A stretch of 37,240 nt of DNA from the NCBI GenBank assembly GCA_900756555.1, contig CAAEKP010000048.1, positions 1 through 37,240 on the forward strand, written 5' to 3'. Both the position numbers and the translations under genes were made by a program. Shown here piece by piece: positions 1 to 8,450 of the stretch. The stretch's first letter is position 1; each line of letters opens with the position of its first letter. Under the pieces are notes generated by a model, which did no database searches, was not told where the DNA came from, and saw only the letters and a program-made list of their open reading frames with translations. This stretch comes from Peptococcaceae bacterium. Its GTDB lineage: Bacteria > Bacillota > Peptococcia > Peptococcales > Peptococcaceae.

Positions 1-52
1 AGCGCCGAAGGTACTGCGTATTCTTTTCGTGGGAGATTAGGTCATTGCCGGG
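1..52 (+). rRNA. rrf: 5S ribosomal RNA, 3' part (truncated by window edge)
   Basis: The first ~52 bases match the conserved 3' third of bacterial 5S rRNA: GGTACTGC, then GTGGGAGATTAGGTCATTGCC. The 5' part lies outside the window. The exact 3' end is estimated, since only about six bases separate it from the following tRNA. It marks the end of an rRNA operon transcribed rightward into the two tRNAs. Confidence 0.85.
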
Positions 53-58
53 ATATGC

Positions 59-134
59 TCCTCAATAGCTCAGTCGGTAGAGCGCATGACTGTTAATCAT
101 GATGTCACTGGTTCGAGTCCAGTTTGGGGAGCCA
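59..134 (+). tRNA. tRNA-Asn (anticodon GTT)
   Basis: A full 76-nt cloverleaf with encoded CCA. The acceptor arms TCCTCAA and TTGGGGA pair with one G-U wobble. The D arm is GCTC/GAGC, the anticodon loop is CTGTTAA, and the T loop contains GGTTCGAGTCC. It follows the 5S rRNA directly, so it is probably processed from the rRNA transcript. Confidence 0.95.
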
Positions 135-141
135 TTTTTAT

Positions 142-217
142 AGGGGTATAGCTCCAATGGTAGAGCAGCGGACTCCAAATCCGCGTGTTCTGGGTTCGAG
201 TCCTAGTGCCCCTGCCA
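142..217 (+). tRNA. tRNA-Trp (anticodon CCA)
   Basis: A full 76-nt cloverleaf with encoded CCA end. The acceptor arms AGGGGTA and TGCCCCT pair, the D arm is GCTC/GAGC, and the anticodon loop ACTCCAAA carries CCA at 175-177. It lies 7 nt after tRNA-Asn in the same transcript and is followed at once by a terminator. Confidence 0.95.
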
Positions 218-218
218 G

Positions 219-250
219 AGCAGATAACATTTGTTGTCTGCTTTTTTTAT
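219..250 (+). terminator. Intrinsic terminator of the rRNA/tRNA operon
   Basis: Inverted repeat AGCAGATAACA / TGTTGTCTGCT (11 bp, one G-U pair) with a 2-nt loop, followed by a run of T residues. It starts two bases after the CCA of tRNA-Trp. Confidence 0.85.
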
Positions 251-660
251 TGTTTAAAAGTATCGGTTTTTTATTCGTCTCAATGTCAATAGTTGGGGTA
301 CCTCTATAGCTTATATCGCTTTACCCATTTTGCCAACTAGCTATCATTTATTCCATCAGATATAGCTACACTTTTTGTGATTCTCCTGTTAATACTCTGG
401 CAACTAGTACATATCTTTCTTCCGCAATCTACTCTGCTACTACACCAATCTGCACATTATAATCAGGTAGAAGCTGGTCATTGTCCATATAAATAATGGA
501 ATCAGCCAGAACTTCATTGATAAAGTAACTAAATGTGAGATAGGATGGACGCTCATAGTTCATTAAATATGTCCAGATAATTTGAAAAAACAGCGGTAAA
601 ATATCCTGTTTTGGGGTAGAATAAAATATGATTTCATTTTTTAATGGTAGTAAAATTCTA
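251..660. other. Intergenic, AT-rich, no convincing gene
   Basis: About 410 bases between the tRNA terminator and the hairpin after the phosphodiesterase gene. A leftward reading frame of 84 codons (429-683, GTG start) exists, but its first codons lie in a terminator hairpin, it has no clear Shine-Dalgarno sequence, and its product resembles no family I know. It may be a gene remnant or chance. Confidence 0.4.
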
Positions 661-666
661 TCACAG

Positions 667-712
667 AAAAGGACTTCTTGCACATTTTTTGAGCAAGAAG
701 TCCTTTTTCTTT
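667..712. terminator. Strong hairpin, probably a bidirectional terminator
   Basis: A perfect 15-bp inverted repeat (AAAAGGACTTCTTGC at 667-681 and its complement at 693-707) with an 11-nt loop. It is flanked by an A-run on the left and a T-run on the right, so it could stop transcription in both directions. It lies downstream of the leftward phosphodiesterase gene. Confidence 0.75.
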
Positions 713-782
713 TGCGAGGCTTTTTTCATAGTCCCTTTCTTTATTATAGAACTATTTAAAAACGATTTTTATTTAATTGTAA

Positions 783-2858
783 TTAAAACTCCCAGTCTAA
801 AATCTGATATGCTGGAGAACCTTCGCACTGTGCTGGCATTCTGCACCCTAACAGAGCGCAAATGGTTGGAGCAAAATCAATCTGACGAATAATACGATCT
901 GTATATTCACCCGATTTGAAACCAGGACCTGCTGCCACAAAGATTGGAGATACAGATGTTTCGTTTTCTCCTTCGAATGTGGATAAACTATCGCCATGGT
1001 GCTGGTTGTATCCTTCAGCCAAGAAATATATGATGTCGCCGCATTCTGGGCCACCCAAACCAAAATGTACTGCATCTTTGTTACGTACAGCCAAGGAAAC
1101 TACACGTTTCCCTGTTACTGGAGATTTTATGCTGTACAGGTCGGTCATGATTTTTTCTTCCAGTTCATATTTATCTGCTGGATCTACCAAACCATCAATT
1201 ACAGTGCCATCTGGCAATGTGTGCTTATTACGACCTTTCAGGTTGATATAAATGTCAGCAGAACGGTTTGCAATTGCTGTAGTTTTTGTCCAGTCAACTT
1301 TACGAGTTTCGTTTCCATTTTCATCCAAAACAACCTGGGTATAACCAAATTCCTGCATTGCACGTAAACTCCACCCTGTTACAGAGCCCAAGTGTGGATA
1401 TTTACCATAGCTCGATGCTACCTGTGCATGGTCAGATGTTACGATAACAGTCCATCCTTCATCTAGGAAGTGAACAAATTCGCCCAGATAACGGTCGGTT
1501 AAATCGTAGAGTGCTTTCTGCCACTGCAGATACACTTCTAGGTCTAAACCTTTTTGTCCTGTCGGGTTTTTATCCATCATACTATGCAAGGTTGCGCTCA
1601 TAAATGTAATGAAAGTATGATTGATCAAGTCAACATTGTGCATATGAGAGAAAACAACCTCAATGCCTTCATGTTTAATAATTTCATGAATAGCTTTTGC
1701 TTGCCAGTCAATATTGATGCCCCAACTTTCCATCATGCAGTTATGCAGTTCAGGAACCTGTTCATAAATATTAGAGGTTGGAGGGGTTGGGCCGCACACT
1801 TCCTTGATGTAATCATACATTCTCTGTGGACTCCATGTTTCATATACGTTGGTATCCATTGCAGAAGAAATCCACATTTTAAAGTAAGATGCATTTTCCT
1901 GATCCATTTCAATCAGGTTCATATGACGGACTACTTCTAATTTTTCATCTTTTTTATTGAAGCCATCATCAATAATGTATGGTCTAATCTGACCCAACTG
2001 CATGACAGCCAGTGGTTCAGCGTCTTTTTTGGATTTGTACATAGCAATTCTGTCATATTTGCCTTCTTCGTTTTTCAAAATTAAGCAAGGACGACGAATT
2101 AAGCCACGGCTCAACAGAACGATTGTTTCTTTAGCACCTTCTGGAACTTCAATTCCCCAAGCTTTTGGTTCTTTGATTGGGGACTGCGCTAAGTCTAAAG
2201 CAGGTACTGGATGTGGCCCAAAGTCATCGCACACTTCCATTCTGTCTAATTTACCAGCAGAGTCACCAACACTCCAGTCACGGCCTGTAGTACGCTCTGG
2301 CAATTCTTCTACCAAACAAATTGCCACTACGTTAGGGTCTGCATTAGATACAAATTTTCCAGTTTCCACCTTGTCGGTACCAATCAGCATTAATTCTTTT
2401 TCTGTCTGAGAGGTAGCCATACCCAGTGCGCCAGGAGATGTACCATCAACTACAAACAGGTTTTCGCTGTCACTAGTTGGAGGCCAACTAGAACCAGGCC
2501 AATGCATTACTAATGTTTTTTTGCCTGCTTCTGCGGTACAGTTCCATACCTGTTCTGCTTTACAGTCACGAGAGTCTAATGCATATGTTACCGCTTCCAA
2601 ATCATCTGGATGTTGTCTGTAAAAACCCGTAATGCCATGAACATTTGCATAACAACCAGTTGCCAGTGTAGTCCACATTGGAGGGGTAATAGTCGGATGC
2701 CCACCTAATAACACCATATCTTCACGACCAGTACCTCTTTCATAGATCTTTTTCAGGTTCTGCATACCCCCCTGATCCATATACCATTTCGTATATTTCG
2801 GATCTAAACCGTCTACGCCCAGTACCATGACTTTTTGTGCATGTTTTTGTCTTTCCAT
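783..2858 (-). CDS. Alkaline phosphatase superfamily protein, type I phosphodiesterase/nucleotide pyrophosphatase-like
   Basis: 691 aa. The metal and nucleophile set of the nucleotide pyrophosphatase/phosphodiesterase branch is visible: Asp16 in LGVDGLD, Thr58 in PTITPPMWTT (nucleophile), Asp410 and His414 in the D-x3-H pattern NVDLINH, Asp476-His477 in VTSDHA, and a late His near residue 621 in NQHHGDS. The family hydrolyses phosphate or sulfate esters with two zinc ions. The substrate cannot be read from sequence. There is no signal peptide, so it is probably cytoplasmic. The start is supported by AAGGAG 9 nt upstream. The protein is long for the family because of an insertion between about residues 150 and 390. 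It is the last gene of a leftward group with a LysR regulator and an SLC13-type transporter, which suggests it acts on an imported anionic compound (inference). Confidence 0.85.
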   Translation of the reverse strand: MERQKHAQKVMVLGVDGLDPKYTKWYMDQGGMQNLKKIYERGTGREDMVLLGGHPTITPPMWTTLATGCYANVHGITGFYRQHPDDLEAVTYALDSRDCKAEQVWNCTAEAGKKTLVMHWPGSSWPPTSDSENLFVVDGTSPGALGMATSQTEKELMLIGTDKVETGKFVSNADPNVVAICLVEELPERTTGRDWSVGDSAGKLDRMEVCDDFGPHPVPALDLAQSPIKEPKAWGIEVPEGAKETIVLLSRGLIRRPCLILKNEEGKYDRIAMYKSKKDAEPLAVMQLGQIRPYIIDDGFNKKDEKLEVVRHMNLIEMDQENASYFKMWISSAMDTNVYETWSPQRMYDYIKEVCGPTPPTSNIYEQVPELHNCMMESWGINIDWQAKAIHEIIKHEGIEVVFSHMHNVDLINHTFITFMSATLHSMMDKNPTGQKGLDLEVYLQWQKALYDLTDRYLGEFVHFLDEGWTVIVTSDHAQVASSYGKYPHLGSVTGWSLRAMQEFGYTQVVLDENGNETRKVDWTKTTAIANRSADIYINLKGRNKHTLPDGTVIDGLVDPADKYELEEKIMTDLYSIKSPVTGKRVVSLAVRNKDAVHFGLGGPECGDIIYFLAEGYNQHHGDSLSTFEGENETSVSPIFVAAGPGFKSGEYTDRIIRQIDFAPTICALLGCRMPAQCEGSPAYQILDWEF

Positions 2859-3098
2859 AAGAAATCGCTCCTTTACGAATAGCGGATATTTTGTCTACAA
2901 AATTCTTGTAATAAATCATACAGACATCAGCTCTTACTTTTGCTTTATATATAAGCAACAACTAGTTTAACGAAAAATTCCCGGGGTTTTCCGTTTGTTT
3001 CTGTAATTATTATATCACCCTAATTTGTCGTTTTCATAGCAGTCTTCTATTGTCCTGCCACAATCAAGTTTTGTGGTATTTCGATTTTACCTTTAGTT

Positions 3099-4010
3099 TT
3101 ATATTTTCCCACCCCCGAAGATTTCTTCTAGATAAGACAACAATTCTTTCTCTAGCGTAATATTTGCCTGATTCATTTTCAAATTTAAAATTAAATAATA
3201 CTCTATGTTTTGCTCCAACTTTCTTGTCCGTATTATAAAAAATTCAGATGGGCTAAAATGTAGTCTATATGTGTTTAGTGTCATAATGCCATATACATCT
3301 TGCTCTTTTAAAATATGTTTACATCCTTCTACATCTGGTATGCAAATTGTTTTTCTTACTTTTTCCTGATAAAAATTAATATCCTGTTCTGAAGAAGAAA
3401 GCACACATTTCATATCAGACATTATGTCCTTAATTTCTTCTATAGAACAATTTGCTAAGGGACTTTCTTTATAGCAAACACATACAACCTCATCTTCACT
3501 ACCAATTTTGTGCAAACGCAAATTTTTATCCACATTGTTTAATAACGTACTATTGCTGGCAGCATGCGTACTTATAATAGCAATCCCTTTATTTTCATTA
3601 ATCAGCCGAATTACATCATCTACTTGTCTTTCGATATAAGAAAAATATATTTTATTCCTTTTTGCAAATGCTGCTTCATTTAAATAAGGCAACATCTTAT
3701 GCATATTATTTGCAATATAAACATTAAACACATTATTCATTCCATCATCATGAAGTTCAAACAAAAAGTCATCATAGCGCTTTATCATTTCTCTACTGCA
3801 CTGGTAAAATTTTTCGCCTTCATCTGTTAACTCAACACCCTTATTACTACGATTAAACAAACAAATTTGTAACTCACTTTCAATTTGTTTTAAAGCGGAA
3901 CTAAGGCCTTGTTGTGTGATGTAGCCCATTTTAGCTGCTTGACTGATAGAACCGCTATCCACCACATCTAAAAATAATTTTATATGTTCTAACTTCAAAG
4001 CAATCACCAC
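3099..4010 (-). CDS. LysR-family transcriptional regulator
   Basis: 303 aa. The N-terminal winged helix-turn-helix is typical of LysR: LEHIKLFLDVVDSGSISQAA, then TQQGLSSALKQIESEL, then FNRSNKGVELTDEG. The remaining ~210 residues would form the periplasmic-binding-protein-like effector domain, though this part is divergent and Asn/Ile/Lys-rich. GTG at 4010 is very close to the AGGAAG sequence. A TTG at 3998, giving MKLEHIK, fits the family start better and may be correct. It lies between the transporter and the phosphodiesterase on the same strand, not divergently as is common for LysR regulators. It probably controls these neighbours (inference). Composition is strongly AT-rich. Confidence 0.88.
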   Translation of the reverse strand: MVIALKLEHIKLFLDVVDSGSISQAAKMGYITQQGLSSALKQIESELQICLFNRSNKGVELTDEGEKFYQCSREMIKRYDDFLFELHDDGMNNVFNVYIANNMHKMLPYLNEAAFAKRNKIYFSYIERQVDDVIRLINENKGIAIISTHAASNSTLLNNVDKNLRLHKIGSEDEVVCVCYKESPLANCSIEEIKDIMSDMKCVLSSSEQDINFYQEKVRKTICIPDVEGCKHILKEQDVYGIMTLNTYRLHFSPSEFFIIRTRKLEQNIEYYLILNLKMNQANITLEKELLSYLEEIFGGGKI

Positions 4011-4130
4011 TTCCTAAATAAATTATGTTATCCATACGGACTATGTATTTTTTAAAAATATAATACTTTAACCCTTGCTGGAAAATCTGTTATGGTAAGT
4101 ATAATAAGGGTTACTCCTATCTGTCAAACA

Positions 4131-4168
4131 GACAAAATAGAGATACACATTGGGGATTGCGTATCTCT
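4131..4168 (-). terminator. Likely terminator after the SLC13-type transporter gene
   Basis: Inverted repeat AGAGATACAC (4139-4148) / GCGTATCTCT (4159-4168) with a 10-nt loop. Read leftward it is followed by TATTTTGT. It lies 26 bases after the transporter stop codon, so the LysR gene may have its own promoter. Confidence 0.55.
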
Positions 4169-4193
4169 ATAAAAATGGGGTATCGTTATATCA

Positions 4194-5660
4194 TTAGAAA
4201 ACTATATTGGCAATAAAAATCAATATTGCCAATACTACAAATAAGTAAATAAACACTGCCAATCCATATTTATATACTAAACCAGATGGGCACCAGTCAC
4301 TTCCATGAATCATCGCGCCATACGCAGATGATGCTGGTGTATAGAATCCAATAATTGTAGACAAAGCTACAACCATACCTGCCGTTTCTACGTTTTGAAT
4401 CAGGCCTTGCGAAGCCATTGTCCCTACTACGGCCATGAAAATGAACATGATAGCAACATTGTTGAGGAAATTTGTCAAAATTAATGCCAGAATCCCCATT
4501 AAGAGTAAAAATACAAATTCACTGTGTCCTTGTAAAAGTGGGCCAACTGTTTGTGCTACCCAAGCACTAACCCCTGTACCTTCACCTGTTAATAAACTTG
4601 CTAGGAACATCCCAGTTGCTACAACAAACACCATATCCCACATGAAAAACTTGTTACATTCCGTTGGTGTTACAATTGGTTTTTCATCTACCTTTATGGT
4701 CATATATAAAATAATCGTTATCAGGGTAATTCCCATTACACCAGCTAATGTTAAAAATTGACCGATACCAGCTACTTTGGCCAAAAAAGTTACAGCCATG
4801 CAACCCAATACCCAGAATAGGAATAGGCCCATTGCTACTTTTTGATAAAGCGTCAGCCCATTTTCATATTTCTTTTTATAATCTGACAAATCAATATTCT
4901 GAATTTTACTAACATCACAGCGAATCACTTTCATTAAAAGCATATAGCCAAAGCTTAAAATCAAATAGAAGCAAATTGCAACAATAACATATTTCCCATA
5001 ATCGAGTCCGGTTCCAACTGCACCTTTGAATGCAGACACACAATATAAGCCCCATCCCTTAAATGGGAAGATCGTCGAGAAACTCATTAAAGAAATAAAC
5101 ATCCCTATTGTAAGCATAATTGGTAAACTGTCTCCAATTTTATATCCAGCTTTCTCATATAAATCGTTTAAAATTGCCACCATAACCAATGCTACTACAA
5201 AACCATTAGACAAGAATCCAATAATCCCAGTACCAAATAGAATTACTGCAACAAATCTCCAAGGGTGTCCTTCAATGATTTTTAAGGTTAAAATTTTTGT
5301 AACCATCCATTCACCAAGATTTGCTTTTTGAATCGGACCAGCTAAAAACATACCTAATAATAACAACAATGCTGTGTCAGCACTAAACATTTTAACTGTA
5401 GCTTCTGTAACATTTCCAAAATCCGTAAATCCTACAGCAAAAACTGCTAACAACGACACCCACATTAAACCGGTAGAAGATGTTGACCAACCATAAATAA
5501 CACCAATAAAAATACCTAAAATCGCCATGCCATATGGCGTTAATGGTTCTGGAGCCGGAATATACCGGAATCCAAACATAAATAAAACTGTAATTAAAAT
5601 ATTAATATAATGCTTCAGATCCACCTTACCTGTTTTTTTCTCCATTGTTATGTCAGACAT
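4194..5660 (-). CDS. SLC13/DASS-family anion permease
   Basis: 488 aa and very hydrophobic, with about 11-13 predicted membrane segments. Two inverted half-repeat signatures of the divalent-anion:sodium symporter type are seen: FLSNGFVVALVMVAIL near residue 150 and TNFLNNVAIMFIFMAVVGT near residue 395. Each is an Asn-rich hairpin before a helix, as in the ion/substrate site. The family carries dicarboxylates, sulfate and related anions; specificity is not readable here. The ATG is preceded by a purine-rich GAGGAGAATG. It is downstream of the TGS-like gene (gap of 210 bases) and upstream of the LysR and phosphodiesterase genes. Confidence 0.85.
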   Translation of the reverse strand: MSDITMEKKTGKVDLKHYINILITVLFMFGFRYIPAPEPLTPYGMAILGIFIGVIYGWSTSSTGLMWVSLLAVFAVGFTDFGNVTEATVKMFSADTALLLLLGMFLAGPIQKANLGEWMVTKILTLKIIEGHPWRFVAVILFGTGIIGFLSNGFVVALVMVAILNDLYEKAGYKIGDSLPIMLTIGMFISLMSFSTIFPFKGWGLYCVSAFKGAVGTGLDYGKYVIVAICFYLILSFGYMLLMKVIRCDVSKIQNIDLSDYKKKYENGLTLYQKVAMGLFLFWVLGCMAVTFLAKVAGIGQFLTLAGVMGITLITIILYMTIKVDEKPIVTPTECNKFFMWDMVFVVATGMFLASLLTGEGTGVSAWVAQTVGPLLQGHSEFVFLLLMGILALILTNFLNNVAIMFIFMAVVGTMASQGLIQNVETAGMVVALSTIIGFYTPASSAYGAMIHGSDWCPSGLVYKYGLAVFIYLFVVLAILIFIANIVF

Positions 5661-5870
5661 TTCATTCTCCTCCTCACATAGATTAACAAATTACATTATT
5701 TCTGTACATCATTTTTATTTTTTTGCACTCATGAGTAGAAAAATATATTGATGATCGTCACCACCAATATTCTTAGTCAAGCACGTTTCTTTATTTAAAT
5801 TATAGTAAATATTTATTTATTATACAAACAACAATAAAATGTACTACCACAAGTTATCTCGATAGATAGT

Positions 5871-6578
5871 TTATAAAAGGATCTCCCCATACACACGACA
5901 AACTTTTTCTGCATAGTCTACATATAGAGGTTTCACGTTTTTCATTTTCTTTAATTCATATAACATGAAACCGGAATCAATTTCCGCAAATGTATCTAAC
6001 ATTTGTAATGAAACAGGGCCTCCATCATCACGATTCTGTATCTGCTTTAAAATCCACCACTCTTGTTGTCTCGTAAATAATTCCACTGCATCATAGAACG
6101 GATACTTTTTAGGAAGTATTCTTTTTTCGGAACACAATACTTCGTTTATTGTTTCCTCTATTAAGCTTAAATTTATCTTTGATGGAGTATATTTGTCTAT
6201 TATAAAATCATAATAGATCTCTTTCTCTTTTATTCCGCCACCTTTTCTAATATAACCATTATGCGAAATTGCAGTACCATAAGCCAATAAGTATATTCCT
6301 GTACGATAAATAAGTTGTTCTCCTTCTATGTCATTTTCTGTAATAAAGCGAATTTTACAATCGTCCGTAATCAGTTGCGTTAGTGGTAAACATTGTCCAT
6401 TAATTTCAGCGGCCAAGCTAGCAGCCTTTCCTGTCAGGTGCGCAATTTCTGCTAAAGACAGACCTTCCTTTCCCCAGTCGATACTCCCATTTCCATAGGT
6501 TCCTCGCCCTGCTACCAATTCTAACGAAGGTTTCGTGGCCAATTTATAACTATTTCCGTCAATTTCTACATTTAACAT
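5871..6578 (-). CDS. Orphan protein resembling the TGS plus second-additional-domain module of ThrRS or nucleoside kinase
   Basis: 235 aa. I recognise no exact family. Residues ~1-75 read like a TGS beta-grasp domain: LSLAEIAHLTGKAA, AAEINGQCLPLTQLITDD, CKIRFITENDIEG. Residues ~76-200 follow the layout of the adjacent threonyl-tRNA synthetase second domain (IYRTGIYLLAYGT where ThrRS has RHSCAHLLGHA; KEKEIYYDF where ThrRS has NGFYYD). The His residues of the editing site are absent. The same module starts the Udk-like nucleoside kinases of Clostridia, but no kinase P-loop domain follows here. The ATG has GGAGGAGG 11 nt upstream. It is the first gene of the leftward AT-rich group. An RNA- or nucleotide-binding regulatory role is conceivable but unproven. 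Confidence 0.6.
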   Translation of the reverse strand: MLNVEIDGNSYKLATKPSLELVAGRGTYGNGSIDWGKEGLSLAEIAHLTGKAASLAAEINGQCLPLTQLITDDCKIRFITENDIEGEQLIYRTGIYLLAYGTAISHNGYIRKGGGIKEKEIYYDFIIDKYTPSKINLSLIEETINEVLCSEKRILPKKYPFYDAVELFTRQQEWWILKQIQNRDDGGPVSLQMLDTFAEIDSGFMLYELKKMKNVKPLYVDYAEKVCRVYGEILL

Positions 6579-7609
6579 GAATCAATATTCCTCCTCCAAT
6601 TATAGTTTTCTTCTTTACTTTTATTGTAATCGTCTCTAAAACAACTTGTAAAACAACAGCTTATTGTAGTGCAACAAGATATTCTATTTAAACACCAATA
6701 CCGCTTTTTTCCAGAAATTCTTTCCTAACATAAACGTAATTAAAAAATATCATTTTACTATTCTTTTTCCGATAATTCACGTTAATTGTTTTACACTGCA
6801 AAATCTTCACAGAAAATTTCTTGACAAAATGCAATTTCCTGGCAATAATACAGCTTTATTTGGGTTTGGAATTGTCAATAATGGTTTAGTTAATCCTTGC
6901 AAAAAATACTAATTAACATGCTGCCTCAAATTGTTCAAACTATATGCGTTAATAAACAGCCGGCGGCTATCCATCATTGGTACTATAAAGGGCGTGGTAT
7001 TGCTGGTTTAACATTAGAGAAGAGAGGGGACTTTTATTTGAATTGTAGAGATACAGATAAAAGAAGAAGTTTTGGAGAGTTAATTGTCACAATTTGTTGA
7101 TGAAAGAAAAGCCCAGTGACCTATGATAGGATGGTATAGTATAGGTACCGGGCATTAATACATTTTCGTGTCATATCGCGTGTCATACTTTTACGAAATA
7201 TCGTTCTTTTTCTGTCAAAAATAGAGCAAAATAAAGAAAATCCGTTAGAATACAGTTACCACACCAATTCAGAAAAGGTGATTCATTTATGCTTTTTACC
7301 GATTAAAAAACAAAATTACTTGGCCTTGGAACATATTTTTATTACAAATGTTGAACAAGATTCCAATGGTATTCACATCTTCTTTGGATAAGTTAAGTGT
7401 TAAGAAATACGAAGCCCCTCTTAAGGGTAGCAAGAATACCCATTAAGGAGCAGTAAAAGTGACAAAGATAGTAGCTTGAACGAAGTGAAAGTCAGTGCCT
7501 TAGGACGTATATCGGTAATAAGCTCTTATGGGGCAAAATCACAAACCAGCCGTTCAGCGGGCACCATTTTTATTTTGCCTTCTTTTATAATTTCATTTGT
7601 TGCCGGAGC
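6579..7609. other. Long AT-rich intergenic region without a recognisable gene
   Basis: About 1 kb between the divergent TGS-like gene and the convergent end of the DUF4430 gene. It holds one good rightward promoter (6821-6849), a near-palindrome GCCCAGTGACCTAT / ATAGGTACCGGGC around 7111-7154, and short rightward frames at 6897-7100 (67 codons, TTG start) and 7476-7697. None has a clear Shine-Dalgarno sequence or a familiar product. It may contain decayed genes. Confidence 0.4.
6821..6849 (+). promoter_or_regulatory. Candidate sigma-70-type promoter
   Basis: TTGACA (6821-6826), 17-nt spacer, AATAAT (6844-6849). It matches consensus well but drives only the doubtful 67-codon frame at 6897 or an unrecognised transcript. 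Confidence 0.45.
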
Positions 7610-8041
7610 TTATGCCTCGTCTTCCATATCGGCTTCTGTGGTGTATTCCAGGTGGATTACATCACCGTCAGCAATAGGCTGTTGGTCAATGCTGTAGTTG
7701 GCAAGTTCGTTGTTGACATAGATGCTCCACCAGGCGTGATCTTTTTCCCAGTTTGCGGTGATGCCGTTGACAGAAAGAATCATCAGACCGTATTGGCCTT
7801 CGGTGCCGGTGAAAGATAAGCCTTTGGTTTCTTCCATAGCCTGCCGCAGATATTCCGCATTGGTGTTTACTGAATAGTCGGTGGTATTTTGTTGATTATC
7901 CGTCACTTGAATGGTGATGTTCTTGGCTCCAACGGAAGTTTGTGGTGCAAATACAGGATATAGCAGCGCCATACCCAGCACAGCGGCAAACAGCGCGATG
8001 GCAATAATGAGCAGTGCTCTATTTTGTTTTGATTGTGTCAT
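7610..8041 (-). CDS. DUF4430-domain exported protein (transcobalamin C-terminal-like fold)
   Basis: 143 aa. One N-terminal hydrophobic segment (ALLIIAIALFAAVLGMALLY, about residues 9-28) acts as a signal anchor or uncleaved signal. The remainder fits DUF4430: YLRQAMEETKGLSF, then NGITANWEKDHAWWSIYVNN, then QPIADGDVIHLEYT. The domain resembles the beta domain of cobalamin carriers and occurs on bacterial surface proteins; a ligand is not known. The ATG has AGGGAG 6-7 nt upstream. It is a single gene transcribed leftward, divergent from ctsR, and ends in an acidic tail (DMEDEA). Confidence 0.8.
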   Translation of the reverse strand: MTQSKQNRALLIIAIALFAAVLGMALLYPVFAPQTSVGAKNITIQVTDNQQNTTDYSVNTNAEYLRQAMEETKGLSFTGTEGQYGLMILSVNGITANWEKDHAWWSIYVNNELANYSIDQQPIADGDVIHLEYTTEADMEDEA

Positions 8042-8167
8042 AGTAAGCTCCCTCTTTTGTTATAATTAGATGATTGTATTATAGGCGGTTTTCTTATCAG
8101 ATTCAATTAAAATAAACAAATTAGTGGTTGTAATAGTTTTAAGGGAAATGGCAAGGAGGATAAAATT

Positions 8168-8245
8168 TTGACCTTGTTTGAATTGATGTGGCAAATTTAT
8201 AAAAATAATCATGAAAAACCGCGATATAAAGCGATTTATTTTTAA
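8168..8245 (+). CDS. Possible 25-aa small ORF with strong Shine-Dalgarno
   Basis: AAGGAGG at 8153-8159 lies 8 nt before a TTG codon opening a 25-codon frame: MTLFELMWQIYKNN..., then EKPRYKAIYF and a stop. The MTLFEL-WQ start resembles the first residues of Wzz-like chain-length proteins, so it could be a truncated remnant. There is no independent evidence of expression. Confidence 0.25.
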   Translation: MTLFELMWQIYKNNHEKPRYKAIYF

Positions 8246-8334
8246 TTTATCAAAATTAATCGTAATAATTGATTATATTTAATTATCTATGATTAAATAC
8301 GATTAACTGTATATTTCTCTTGTTTTCTTTGTTT

Positions 8335-8351
8335 TTTAACCTACTTTGACC
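8335..8351 (-). promoter_or_regulatory. CtsR operator box 1
   Basis: On the minus strand the sequence is GGTCAAA GTA GGTTAAA, the heptad direct repeat with 3-nt spacer known for CtsR (consensus GGTCAAA-N3-GGTCAAA, one mismatch). It lies just upstream of the ctsR -35 element, as expected for autoregulation. Confidence 0.75.
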
Positions 8352-8352
8352 T

Positions 8353-8382
8353 TTGCATAAAACATCGGGAAATGGATATAAT
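8353..8382 (+). promoter_or_regulatory. Promoter of the ctsR-mcsA-mcsB-clpC operon
   Basis: TTGCAT (8353-8358), 18-nt spacer, perfect TATAAT (8377-8382). It is bracketed by two CtsR boxes, so a bound dimer would block polymerase. Confidence 0.65.
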
Positions 8383-8390
8383 ATAGCCAA

Positions 8391-8407
8391 GGTCAGGGAA
8401 AGTCAAA
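8391..8407 (+). promoter_or_regulatory. CtsR operator box 2
   Basis: GGTCAGG GAA AGTCAAA on the plus strand: two heptads with 3-nt spacing, each with one change from GGTCAAA. It overlaps the expected transcription start. Confidence 0.6.
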
Positions 8408-8450
8408 GAAGAACCTGACAAAAGTATTGGCAATATTGAGGTGAGGACGC

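Noticed and set aside
124..309. Rightward 61-codon frame
   Set aside because: It runs through tRNA-Trp and the following terminator, so it cannot be a normal gene.
429..683. Leftward 84-codon frame after the phosphodiesterase gene
   Set aside because: It starts with GTG inside a 15-bp terminator stem, has no ribosome site, and its product matches nothing known to me.
7476..7697. Rightward frame near the end of the DUF4430 gene
   Set aside because: It overlaps that gene's 3' end on the other strand and has no ribosome site or familiar product.
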